This document shows, in pieces, positions 22,829-33,739 of a DNA stretch of 64,000 bases (its first letter is position 1; every line of letters starts with the position of its first letter). The notes beneath the pieces were generated by a model, which saw only the letters and a list, made by a program, of their open reading frames with translations, searched no databases and was not told where the DNA came from. The stretch spans positions 38,942,171 through 39,006,170 of the forward strand of contig CM041776.1 of NCBI GenBank assembly GCA_023374045.1, in the 5' to 3' direction. Position numbers and translations under genes: made by a program. The DNA is from Limonium bicolor (taxonomy: Eukaryota > Streptophyta > Magnoliopsida > Caryophyllales > Plumbaginaceae).

Positions 22829-23854
22829 GGTATAGTACAGGTCTCTTTCTTCAGTTGGTCTTCTTCAACCTTTACCCATCCCTACTAAGGTTAGGGAAGA
22901 TGTTTCTATTTGAATTTATTAGTGGTTTGCCAAGAGTGAAGAGAATTAACAAAGTTTGGGTGGTAGTTGAACGTTTGACCAAATATGTGCACTTTATTGG
23001 CTAGGTTGCATGGGTTCCCTAGCTCCATTATCCATATGGGGATCCAATTTTTTAGCAGCTTTTGGATATAGTTGTTCAAGTAGGTTGGGACATCACCATG
23101 CTTAAACTCCACTTATTGTCCTCAGTCTGATGGTTAAACTAAGATAGTAAAATGGTGCTTGGAAGAACATTTCAGGTGCTTTCCTTCATGAAAGCAACGA
23201 GTTAGTTGGCTGCTTTACCATGGGCTGAATTCTAGTACAATACTACATTTTATCAACGCATTGCCGCTACTCCTTTCTATGCTTTGTATGGGCGAGATCC
23301 ACTTGTACTGCTGTGTTAAACCCCTTTGGGATCCCTTATCCAAGAAGTAGACACTCAAGAGCGAGGAATGCTTGACGAGCTCAGCGCCCAGCTAGCTATG
23401 GCAAAGCAACATAAGCTACATCGTGCCGAAGGGATGTTCAGTTCTTGAAAAGTGATATGGTTTCCTACAGATTCATCCGTACAGATTTCAGTCCCTCGCC
23501 AAGATCAGCCCCCATTTCTTAGGTCATGTTCAGATTGAAAAGCGAGTCGGCCAGGTGGCTTACACTTGCACTGATCACAATGTCGTGATTAACACTGTCC
23601 TTGTGTCTCAGCTGAAGAAACCTTTTGCCTAGCCCTCTAAACACCCGTCCATGTTCCAGATGATTTGGAGCTTAGGGTGAAACCTGCTGCAATCCCTGAC
23701 CAGCACCACCTGACAGGAGAGGAAATTGAGATTCTGGTTTAGTGGGCAGAGTTTATCCAACCATGAGGCTTTTTGGAGCAGGCTGCATGATTGATCAAAG
23801 AGCAAATTCCATACTTTCACTTTGAGGCAAGGTTTTAACCCAGGAGGGGAGTAA
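22829..23854 (+). pseudogene. Old Ty3 pol remnant, integrase to 3' end
   Basis: Continues the old element on the other side of the young insertion. Recognisable in broken frames are the integrase core start (around 22,900), a PQSDG-like block (about 23,118), WLPWAEF.YNT (about 23,215-23,245), F.ALYGR.P and a VAYT...HNVV..VLVSQLK tail. A GGAGGGGAGTAA polypurine tract precedes the 3' LTR. Confidence 0.65.
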
Positions 23855-24155
23855 TGTTACAACCCTCTAGCCCCTAGCGATAGGATATTTGGTCAAGTGC
23901 ATGTTAGGGGACGTTAGTCTCTTCATAGGTCATTTATGCTTTTGTTAGTTGTTAAGCTGCTTTATTGAAATCCAATGAGCAGTCATTTGTGTGGTCGAGC
24001 TGGGGTCCAGCTGGCTGTGGTTTAGCTGGCAGTTATGTTTCTTAGCTACTTAAGGTTGTAAGCCTACATACTGGAAGGACTTATTGAGATTGTGTGAACA
24101 TGATCTCTCACGAGTGGGACTAGGGAGCGAAACCAGCTCTACCCAGGGGACACTA
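23855..24155 (+). repeat. 3' LTR of the old Ty3 element
   Basis: Begins TGTTACAACCCTCTAGCCCC and corresponds to 12938-13119 plus 16043-16194. The end is approximate because the termini have drifted and no clean target duplication could be defined. Confidence 0.65.
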
Positions 24156-24277
24156 TAAAGAGTTGTGTCTAATGCAAGTGTATCCCGGACATCATAATAT
24201 CATGAAAGCAGTTGACGCCAATATGACACAATGATGGAACTTTCAAGGAAAAACTAGCCCAAGGAACATAGGCAAAC

Positions 24278-25257
24278 CTGTTGATATTTCATTTTGAAGC
24301 ATCTGTATAACATCAGTGGAGGAAGGTGATGTAGACAAAGCTGCAGTCAAACAACTAACGGAAAGAGCCTGCAAGCATTCAAACTATTAGACATGTGAAG
24401 CAAAAGATCATGGTGAACTTACATCCCACCAAACTGACCAGCAATGTAGTCGGATCGCTTCTGTATGGAAAACCCTCAAAAAGCCTTGTTTGCAGAGAAG
24501 AAAGAACTGATGGGATCAACTCTCTGGGCATTCTAGAATACCTGCAGCACAATCATCATGAACAAATACATTAGGAAATATGCAGAAAGCATATACTCAT
24601 CAGGGAACAACACTACATATATCACAATTCAGGATACTGGATTTCAGAAATGATTATCACCACGAGAAACAAAAATTAGCAGTTACTCTAATCATATGAC
24701 AAGATGAAGGGAAGAAGTGTGATTACGGCGTCAATGCTATCAAATGACTGAGAATCTTGAAAGAGGAGATCAGCAACCCAATATGTGTTTCATGTTGGAT
24801 TAAGTGTAGAATGCCTATAGCACGAATAATAATAGTAAGAAAAAGAGAGACCATTCAACACAGAAAATCACAAGTACCTCAATTCTACAAGTACAATGTT
24901 TCATCGGTACCTGCATGAAGCTGCATCAAAATTTGACCTAGAGAGCTTGAGAGAGACATATAAGAACCACATCGGAGAGAGTCCTTGTATTCAGCAACCT
25001 GCAAAACAACAGATGATGGACCATCCAACAGCGTTGCAATAGCTGATGCAGCTGCCAGACGTGCCTAGTAACCACCAGTGAAAAAGGAAAAAAAGTTGGA
25101 TCAAAGGGTCTACAGATAGATACCAAGTCTCAGTTCTTGATTTTGGAGGTAAGAAACAATTTCAGAAAACAAGTCAACGAGCAGACTAGTGATAAGAATG
25201 AATACCTTAATATATGGATCGTATAACAAGCATGTCATTAAAGTCATCTCACGTTTC
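24278..25257 (-). CDS. HEATR6 copy 1, exons 9-13
   Basis: Five exons with consistent splice sites and phases: 25257-25206 (KREMTLMTCLLYDPYIK), 25064-24911 (ARLAAASAIATLLDG to GQILMQLHAG), 24814-24727 (ILHLIQHETHIGLLISSFK), 24541-24430 (YSRMPRELIPSVLSSLQ, ending LLVSL) and 24368-24278 (ALSVSCLTAALS, ending NEIST). The concatenated sequence runs in frame and follows the HEATR6 family order, including the DUF4042-type block. The donor of exon 12 (TTG|GTGGGA) was chosen because only it keeps the phase of exon 13; an obvious GTAAGT four bases further would not. This is the best-preserved part of the copy. Confidence 0.85.
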
Positions 25258-25394
25258 CTAGAAACACAACTAGCATAAGTAAGAGAACAGATTACATAAA
25301 AAAAATCATTATTATTCCAGAAGCAGAAGAGGTCAAAAAAGGAAGAAATTATGAAAGATGACGAGTCATCCATGAAAAGAAAGCATGGAAGTAG

Positions 25395-25700
25395 TCAGTG
25401 AAAAGCTTTGAAGATCATACATTCACTTATAAGCTGTTCCCAGTTATGCTGAACAGGATTATGTGCAATGCTTATAGCAGACTTATTGTCATATTTCAGC
25501 TTTGTAGATTTTAGGAGTGTAAATACACGATCAGCTAATAATAACTTAACCCCTGGCAACTCACAAAGTCTACATGCCAAGGCCCTAAATTCAGATTTAG
25601 CAGAAGAGTAACCCAGAACATTTTGCTTTTTGCATAATCAGATTCACCTCAAGAAACACACAATACCCACTCGTAGATTTTCAACCAAGAGTAGACTTGG
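25395..25700 (-). mobile_element. Ty1/copia RNase H fragment in an intron
   Basis: The minus strand encodes a copia RNase H C-terminal stretch: AKSEFRALA, LCELPGVKLLL, then LKYDNKSAISIAHNPVQH. No LTR or other pol domains flank it. It lies in HEATR6 intron 8. Confidence 0.75.
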
Positions 25701-27150
25701 CAATTCGGGTGATATAGTTGGAGTTTGGATCAACGGTTCGGGACACTTCCAAGTAGTTTAATATTTCGTACGGGTAGGATCAGGTTGAATGAATTCGGTT
25801 TTCCGGTTTGATTCAGGCGTATTTCAGTTAGGTGATGTAATAAGGTCTGGGTAGTTTCAGTTTGGATGCTATTGATTCATGTTAGCGTATGGGTCAACTC
25901 GGTTTCTTGGGTTATAGGTCAGATTCAGGGGAATTATTCTGAATGGGTCTGGTTGTCACGAATTAGTGAGTGCCAAATTTAACCAACCTTAGTGATAGAA
26001 ATTTTCTTTCATATTTGGCTCCCAATTTCTCACTAGCTCGTATTAAGTTAGGTCATGACTACTATTGGTATATGATGTACGTGTAGGTTCAGAAGCTGTA
26101 CCAACCAATTCAAATGAAAGGTTAATGAACCAATGGTCACTATAAGGAAGCTCACTAATTAAATTAATTAAATGTAAAAAAAAAAAAGCATTAAGCTCAA
26201 AAAATTACAATACTAACTCAAAAACCAGAAGAAAATTTACACGATAAAAAGTAGGTGGTTAGAAAAAAAGAGACCAAAGAAACCTGGAAGTTGATCCAAA
26301 AACTCTTTAACCACTAACATTAATATTAAAATTACAAACACTTATGATATGGAAATTGAGACCATGAGCTTTGTATGTTTGAAAAGTCAAAAACCAACCA
26401 AGCTATCTTTAGTACAATGTAAGCATACAGAAAGCTAATGTAAATTTATTAATAAATTTACAATTATTATAGTACTACATATGTTTCATATCTGAAATAA
26501 CTATGTATGAACCGTACATATGCTGCAACATATAGTTTTTAAATCTGTATATTTTGTGGACATATATTTTGTATTAACTATGCTTTAGTTTCCTTTTAAG
26601 GAAATGTGTGGATATATCAAGAGAAGAGGGAACAGGAAAGTAAGAGAATGTGAAGGGGAATGGTAACAGACTGATAATATTTGGTTACAAACTTAAGGCA
26701 GCTTATGAGAACACAAATGACGTTTGGATGTAAGGAGGAACACAAATGAGAAATATAATAATAATATTAAAGAGAAGTTAACAATATTAAATTTCTTTAA
26801 CTACATGACAGCAGAAAAAATGATAATGTTACAACCAGCTATAATAAAGAAATTCAGGTCATACTGGATTTCGATACAGGTTTCGTTTGATTTGGTTTGG
26901 GTTGCTCTGGGACCAGGTCATCATTAGGTTATAGGTGACTTTAATGTGGGTCACTTCAGTTTGGATTATTTCCGTTCGGGTCGTTTTGGGTCAATCTGGT
27001 TGCTTTTGGTTGTACCAAATCTCGGATGGTTTGGTTCGTCTTGTTTTGGATTTCGCTTCATTTTTCAAGTTGTAAAATAGAGATGAGATTTATTTTCAGT
27101 TCGGTTTGATTTGGTTCAGTTTTCATGTTCGAGTCACTTTTGCAGGTCTA
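25690..27150 (+). repeat. AT-rich intron with two G/T-rich GGTTTGG-type repeat stretches
   Basis: About 25690-25945 and 26868-27150 are rich in TTYGGGT / GGTTTGG motifs in the same orientation and share blocks such as GGGTTATAGGT and TTCAGTTTGGAT. Such sequence is common inside non-autonomous plant transposons, but I could not find termini. Between them is AT-rich sequence without genes. Confidence 0.4.
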
Positions 27151-28104
27151 TTCAAGAGAGATCCAGCTGAATCTGCATCAGTAAAGGCTCAAAGATTCAA
27201 CTTTTCCAGACAAATACAAAAAAGGCTCCTTTGCCAGGAACCCGCTTTAAATAATACAACACTCTCTACGCTCGTTGTAGAAGTGACTACTCTCTACGTT
27301 CGTTTTAGATGTGACTCAAAATTAAATCCCATGGCAAACTAATATATTTCTTAGGAATTAATAAACAATTTCCTAGATTAATTATGCCTGTTGATATAGG
27401 CACAATAACAGAAATCTATCAAAGACTATGCAGATAATTGATGTACCTGATACATTTTTTTGATAGATCCTGGCAATTCAGCCATTAGTAACCGAGTCAC
27501 AAAGTTGATAGAATTGAAACCAAAAACACCACCCAAAACAACCAATCCATTGCAGGGTACACATGATTAGGACTTCAGACAGAAACACTAGATTTGCTCA
27601 CAGCCATGATGACAAACTAAAGCTAAGAATATAAAGAAGGCTACTATAATTATTAGGCCAAAACCAGGAGGTGAGCGGCAAAGAGCGCAAAATAAAAAGG
27701 ATGGACTCACACTTCATGACAGGAAAAAAAAAGTCTAACAAATGTGGCGGAAGTAGCAGACCGACCCAAAGCTTTGATATCATGAAGAGCTTTAGTAGAT
27801 CTTACGTTCATTAATTAGAATCTGGAGCAATAGGGCAAGAAGCCTCTAGAGATAATAGCTGAAATTCCAGAATATCTAATCTTATATCTCAAGGTTATAA
27901 CTAATCATACAAAAGATAACAGAACAAATAAGAAAATCCAAAGTCCTACCTGTAACAATGATAGAAGAAATACATAAGAAAACTAACTGACTGTCAGCAA
28001 CTGCAAGCAGGCTTTAGTATTGTTACAAACAATCAAGGGAATGACGCCTTTGTTCCCATAAAACTGAAAAGGCGCAATATAAGATTCAAGGGAAAAAATC
28101 TAAC
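27151..28104 (-). other. HEATR6 intron 8 remainder
   Basis: No exon or transposon end is seen. From 27731 on it is matched in inverted orientation by the right end of the window. Confidence 0.5.
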
Positions 28105-28184
28105 CTTGGATGCAGGACATCATTTGTAGGTAAAAGCATCGTCCACTGGGCAACAAAAGCCTTAGGATCTGTGCTACATAGATC
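28105..28184 (-). CDS. HEATR6 copy 1, exon 8
   Basis: 80 nt, acceptor CGAAAG and donor CCAAG|GTTAGA. Encodes DLCSTDPKAFVAQWTM, then LLPTNDVLHP, a conserved DUF4042-type block. Identical in size to the copy-2 exon at 63533-63612. Confidence 0.9.
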
Positions 28185-28766
28185 CTTTCGAAACATAATA
28201 ATGCCAACAAAATTAGTTCAAAATTCAAACTTGTTGGTTATAAAATAATTATAGGAGACAAAATAAACCATGTCGACATCTACCTACAAGCTACTGTTAA
28301 CCAATATGTAGTAAAGCCACTCCATTTACCCAGTTGCATTTCACATTCTACTTTCTTCAACTTAAAGTCAACAAGCTCAAACTCTTTGAAGCTATTGATG
28401 TCTTAAGATGTTCCTGAACCCTCAAACAACTACAGATAAGTTGGTTTACCCTACTATTTAGAATGATAGTACAACAAAAGAAAGATATGGCAGAAGTTGG
28501 AGCCTGCTAACCTAGTCCTTTCATTAAAGAAGCCGGATATAGGACTTGAGTGGCTTATAATACATACCACTGATAAATATAATCTTTTTTATCACATTTT
28601 ATTCATATTCCTTCTTTTATAAATGTTTAAACAAAACACTACTGGGAAAAGTCCTGGTTTAACAATAGAATAACCTTCAGCAATAGAAGAAAACATATTA
28701 CACCAAAATGCAAAGGCTTCCAAAAGAGTTATTGTACAAGCTAGTGACGTATTCACACAAAATTAC

Positions 28767-29117
28767 CTGAATACATGTAATGGCCGCTATTCTAGCCTTA
28801 CATCCCCATACATGTTGCAAATCATCAGTTTGTCTCTCACTGTCACTGTACTCAGAATCTGATGAAATAGAGTCAACAGGAGAGAGGACATGGTCTTGGA
28901 ATGTCTTGAAGGTTTTTGACTCAGACTGCAGAAGCTTCTTGCGCATGTGAGGAGGTCTATACCGTCCAGAATTAGCTTTGTCTGACTCTGCTACACTCAA
29001 ACAATTGCTTGAAACACTCGAATCGCAATTTTTTGGACTGAACACATGACTCAAATTATTAGAAATATTAGTTCCATATGTCAAGAACATCCGTAGCGTA
29101 GCAACAATGGCAGCCAC
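28767..29117 (-). CDS. HEATR6 copy 1, exon 7
   Basis: 351 nt, 117 codons, in frame. Starts VAAIVATLRMFLTYG, contains the YRPPHMRKK motif, an acidic Ser-rich SSDSEYSDSE stretch and ends RIAAITCIQ. Splice sites are TTGCAG and CAG|GTAATT. The exon-8 start DLC follows in phase. Confidence 0.9.
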
Positions 29118-30466
29118 CTGCAATCATATTAATACAGAGAAGAAGAAAAACATCAGATGACCACACCGGACCACATATTTCCACAATCACTGAATCGAAG
29201 TCCCACCAATAAAGATACTTTAATCATTTGTAATTCAAAAGCAACTGATGGAACCCAGAAGTTACAAATCTCAATAGCTTAAGCAATCCACACCAAATTA
29301 CCAATATATTGATAACATAAGCAAAACTTCAATTGTGTACAAAAAATTATAAGAACTTAATAAAGATAGGAAGAAAAGTCAGGATGTGTTCCTGCAAATA
29401 ATCAGAGCTAGCCCCACCTGATCAGGATAAACTTGCCTAACCACAAAGTGGCCAAATGAGTGTCTATACCCTAGAACACTGGCTAGCCTTACTTAAAAAG
29501 TATAGTAGCTTGTGGATGGTGTTACATTTCCTTCTCTTCAGTGCAATTGACGTTAGCGAAGTGCCCCAATGTGTGAAGGTCTCCTAAGTATAAGACTCAC
29601 TACTGGCTTTGGGAAGCCAGGCTTCGTCAGCAGACAGGGATGTCTTGAGGCCACACTAAAATATGTAGCCGTATCACAGAGAGTTGGTGCCACATGCAGT
29701 GATAGGCAGAGTGTGGACCCACTACAATTGAGTTAGCAGCTCGAGAGTAGCCTAATAAGGCTAAGGCGAGCAATGAGGCTTTGCCTACTGAGCCAAGCTC
29801 ACCGTCAACATATAGTGGGTGGAAACAACCAAAAGGCTAGCAAAAGCGTTGTGACGGCATGTGGTTTCATAGTCATGGCAGTCACAAGCAACACTCAACC
29901 TAACATGGGAAGTGTCAGGGTTTTCGTGCCCAGGACATGACAAGGAACTTGACACTACGTTGTGGTAGAAGCCAAGACAACACTATGACATAGCTGAGAG
30001 GTGTCCTAATTAGGTCAGACATAGATCAAGACGTGCCTACAAGAGAATTTTCTTATATCGGGACCAAATCATGGCGTGAGTGGAACTTACTAGTAGCATG
30101 GTTGTAACAAACCACTTACAAAAGTCATGGCAACATGGGCCAAGGCAGTCACCACAGCCATAGGCGTTGTGCACCCTGCACCCAGGCTGGATGTGAAGGG
30201 TGTCAACTTTAAGTGTCGAGCATGTCCAACATTATGTGTGGGGTGTCGGCTCTAAGCGTCACGGCATGAGCGTCATGTCTTGTGTGCTGGATGTGTACAT
30301 GAACGTCGGAACATGGGTGCCATGTATCATGTGCGGACACAGCGCATCATTGTGTCGCCGGCGCCATGTATCGAGTGCATCATGGGGGTCACATGTTGTG
30401 TGCTGCATGCCGAAGCTATGTGTGCATGTTGAACGCCACAGTTTATTAAAGGAAAGTTAGGAAATA

Positions 30467-30685
30467 CTCCCTCCGTTCAACAATATCTATCATTTAGAAA
30501 CTTGCACACTTATTAAGGAAAGTAGAAAACTGACACATGTACCCCTACTTTTTACTTTTCCATATAGATAATAATTACTTCTGTGTTGAATAGTAGGGTT
30601 AAAAGTGTGTCAAAAAAATAGAATAAGATATATTTTTGAACAAGAATCACATTCTAAAACGACAGATATTAATTAACGGAGGGAG
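30467..30685. mobile_element. Stowaway MITE, left arm copy
   Basis: CTCCCTCCGTTCAACAATA at one end and TTAATTAACGGAGGGAG at the other, flanked by TA. The inverted-arm counterpart is at 61034-61261. Confidence 0.85.
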
Positions 30686-30839
30686 TAATATTTAAGGGAT
30701 GAACTAATATCTTCTTTGGTAAAAGAAGTTAACATAAGTTTAATGGGTAATTAAGTTTTACCTATATATAAAGCAAACGGGCAAGGAAAGAGGGACACAT
30801 GCATACACATGAATCATTCTAAAAACAAGTATGACCTAT

Positions 30840-31350
30840 CTCTCTTCTTTCTCACCTTGTGCCTCTCCTAATTTTAACAAGAAAGGAATAAAGGCTCTTC
30901 CTCCCTTGTACTTCTTTTGGGCCAGAGACGAGCAGCCATTACAAGTAGGGCTGAAATCAGCAGAGTTGTCGAAGGGTGGTATTCATGTTCATCATATCTA
31001 TATTAATCTTTGAATGGCGTAAGAGCTAAAGGAAATGCGACGTTTCCAATAGGCAAGTCAAAGTGAAGATTTTGCCAGACAGAGAGGGGGTAATCTTTAG
31101 TTAATCCCTCTCCTTGTGCTTCTCTTCCAAGTTTAACAAGGAATAAAGGCTCTTCTTCCCTCATGCTTGTTTTGTGCCAGAGACGAGCAGCCTTTACAAA
31201 TAGGGCTGGAAACCGCAAAGCTATCAAAGGGTGGTATTCATTGTTCATCATCTCTATATTCATCTTTGAAAGGCATAGTAGCTAAAGAAGATGTGATGTT
31301 TCCAATAGGTGAGTCAAAGTGTAAATTTTCCCCGCCAAAGGTGATCATCT
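30840..31350 (+). repeat. Tandem duplication, two copies of about 265 bp
   Basis: The blocks CAGAGACGAGCAGCC, TAGGGCTG, GGGTGGTATTCAT, TTTCCAATAGG and AGTCAAAGTG occur twice in order. It is inverted at 60370-60890 in the other arm. Frames across it (for example an 86-codon frame present in both arms) reflect the repeat and have no family match. Confidence 0.75.
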
Positions 31351-31450
31351 TTAGTTAATTCTTGGACAAACAAATAACCCTTTCAGCCCAAACTTTCCTT
31401 GGGCCGATCTGCACCTAGGCCCAAACCACCCACTAAACTCCGATATCATC

Positions 31451-32700
31451 ATTCCTCCCTCATTAACCATCTTGTCCTCAAGGTGGTGCATGGAATTGAG
31501 TTTGATAGTGTTGAGGTAGAAACCATCAAACTGTAGTCAATGAGTTTCGAGAGTAGGTTCTTTAGGTGAAGCCAGCCTGGTCATACCACCATTCAGTCCC
31601 ATGGTCGCAGCACATCCCTTCCACTGTAGACAATGACCTTGTACTCAAAGAGGTGCAATGACTTGTGTAGAAAAAAATTCAGAGTCCAGCTCTTGATGTA
31701 GTATCATCCTACTGGTTTGAGGGTTGAGTGTTGCAACTGATGGTTTTCTCAGTGCAACAATAGAGCAAATTGTCGTGAATCTTTCAGATCCAACTCTTGT
31801 TCAGATCTGCTATATTTTTATAGTTTCTTCTAAAAAGATACTTCACCTTTTAGGTTGAAGACTAAAGTAAGAAGTTTTAAGCCTCATTATTTGATAGGAA
31901 CTAGCCCAATCAATGCCCAAACAAAAGTCTCACTTTCTTTTACATCTATTGAACTCAAAAGTACATATGGCCTAGCCGAGTTGCTTATTTCTTCATCTGG
32001 AATAACTTATATCCCTTATCTAGTCTTCTTGCAATTCTGTAGCTGATCTACAAGCTGACCGACCTCTATTTTTTCCCAACCCCATCTTCATTTGACATAA
32101 CTCCCATCTCTATGAACACTACAAAGAGAACTCAAGAGCTTCCTTCCCCTACCAGCACCTGTCATCTTATGTTGAGCGTAGTGGTCTACCTCATCTTCAT
32201 CTCTACCAAGGCTTTCTACCTCCTCCACGGTCTCCTTTTCAAACTCTAACCACACCTCATTGACCATCTTTGCCCAGGCTTACAATGTGGGCCCTTTGAT
32301 TGCAGAGAATAGCAAGTTAACCCAACAAGCCCCCCTTGCTCAAAACATGGTCAGCGTGCCAATGATCTCCGTGGTACAACTGGTTATCATCCCAAACATG
32401 ACAATGTTGATCCATGGCTTTTCCAGCCGGTTAGCATCTGGTGCTCCTTGTTGGTACCCTCCTCCCTCCAAGAAATGTAGTGGTGCTCTTCTCCTCCTTC
32501 CAAGAAATGCAGTGGAACTCTTCTTCCTCCAGCCCTTTACAGCATAAACTTTGGCCGTGGTTTCGTCCGCTTTAGTTTTCTCCCCCTCATTTTCTTTCTA
32601 AATTACAACTCCCTTTTCCTAAAATTAGTGATGACTTCTTAGTTCTCTTAACTACTACGGTGACTCTTAACGTTTATTATTGAGATCCCTTTTTAATGCC
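31451..32700 (-). other. Non-coding retroelement interior shared by both arms
   Basis: Reads inverted at about 59166-60270 in the right arm up to a breakpoint near 32560. It contains a short local tandem duplication (AAGAAATG.AGTGG blocks at 32468-32520). No domain was recognised. Confidence 0.5.
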
Positions 32701-32778
32701 TATGATTCTACTGTCTCAGCTTCAACAACAGTGTTGCAAGCGTCCAGCATACTCTCTCTGAGTTAAACCCACTATATC

Positions 32779-33204
32779 CTAGTCGGCGTCTCCGCCACAA
32801 CTCTTCTCTAATTGGTGTCTCCACCACCAAACAATGTTGAGTTTGGCAACTGGTGCGAAAGTCCCTTGGTAGTCTATCCCAAAAGTTTGAGTGTAACCCT
32901 TAGCCACAAGCCGGGCTTTGTACCGCTCAAGAAATCCATCTGCATTGTACTTGAGGTTGAAGATCCACCTGTAGTCAACAATGCATTTGCCAGGAGGTTT
33001 AGGAACAATGACCCAAGTTTGAGTTTTTTCAAGAGCCTTGATTTCTTCCAACAGTGCTTTGCACCGTTTAGTGTGGTTCAATGACTCAAAGACATTTTTT
33101 GATATCTGAATAGTACTAAGGTTTTTGACAAACAACGCATGAGATGGTGAGAAGTTGTCAAATGTCACAAAATTAGCCAGAGGATGAACAAATTTCTTTG
33201 GCAT
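32779..33204 (-). pseudogene. Ty1/copia pol fragment (linker and RT N-terminus)
   Basis: 141 codons. Begins with the pre-RT linker ([19 protein letters not shown]), then [43 protein letters not shown] and [13 protein letters not shown], the classic copia RT entry. It stops being coding right after VAKLN, so the catalytic centre is missing. Its sequence differs from the RT at 34939-35199, so at least two copia elements are nested here. Confidence 0.85.
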
Positions 33205-33447
33205 AGACGAACAGCTTTGCGAAGGGCAATAGGGGGAGAGGAAGTATTAATAGTAAGGATCATTATCTGATGTGGACAATTGGTCCAGTGTCAGCAACAG
33301 TGGGGATTTGTGATCCCTTATATACACCCGCACAATCACAGGAGCCGAATGCTGATCTACGGGGGTTGTGTCAGGCGAAGGTGGTTGGAGGTGGTGCCAT
33401 TTTCAGTGGAGCTATTGGGGGAAGAGTAAAAGTATAAGTGGGATTTT

Positions 33448-33726
33448 GTTGGAGAATTTTGTAGAGAAATGAGAGGAATTGTGTGTCTATTATTGAGAGA
33501 ACAGATACATATTTATACAAGAGGGTAGAATAATCTAGAGGGAAGACAAAGGAAAGAAATGATTGGGTTTCCTGACTGTTGAAATGCCCCACTACCTAGG
33601 AAACATCATAATTAAATAATATGCCTAATAAATGACTAAGTACAAGGAAATACAAATGTACGGAATACAAACAGATTAGGCAGAATGCATCTAATATTAA
33701 TAACAATATTAATGACGACTGTTCAA
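33448..33726 (-). repeat. Copia 3' LTR
   Basis: On the minus strand it starts TGTTGAACAGTCGTC just downstream of the copia RNase H C-terminus and a GGAGGAG-type purine tract, and ends TTCTCCAACA. It contains a TATAAATA-like promoter box (near 33515). No partner 5' LTR was found. Confidence 0.6.
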
Positions 33727-33739
33727 CACTCCTCCTCAA

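Larger units (their letters stand above)
12938..24155 (+). mobile_element. Old Ty3 LTR-retrotransposon carrying nested insertions
   Basis: The 5' LTR begins TGTAGTTACGCCTCTAGCCCC at about 12938. It is interrupted at 13120-16042, resumes, and ends at about 16194 next to a TTGGTATCA primer-binding site (16197-16205). The 3' LTR begins TGTTACAACCCTCTAGCCCC at 23855, preceded by a GGAGGGGAGTAA polypurine tract, and ends at about 24155. The internal region keeps only a decayed 3' part of pol and is split by a second LTR element at 17223-22823. Exact ends and target duplication are blurred. It lies wholly in HEATR6 intron 13, opposite to the gene. Confidence 0.75.
29340..31450 (-). mobile_element. 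LTR-like sequence interrupted by a composite insertion (HEATR6 intron 6)
   Basis: Two blocks of the minus strand, about 31450-31345 (GGTTTGGGCCTAGG, AAGAATTAACTAAAGAT) and about 29510-29340 (AAGGCTAGCCAG, CCACTTTGTGG.TAGGC, TCAGGTGGGGC), resemble consecutive parts of the LTR at 36292-36765. Between them lie non-coding GTCATG-rich sequence, a Stowaway MITE and a roughly 265-bp tandem duplication. I read this as the 3' LTR of the same element, split by later insertions. The same arrangement is present in the right arm. Confidence 0.45.

Noticed and set aside
24938..25126. Minus-strand frame starting with Met at 25126
   Set aside because: It is a wrong-frame reading across the true HEATR6 exon at 24911-25064, whose family sequence is in another frame.
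30200..30460. 86-codon frame conserved in both palindrome arms (also 61268-61528)
   Set aside because: Conservation is explained by the inverted duplication; the composition reflects CATGT repeats and there is no family resemblance.
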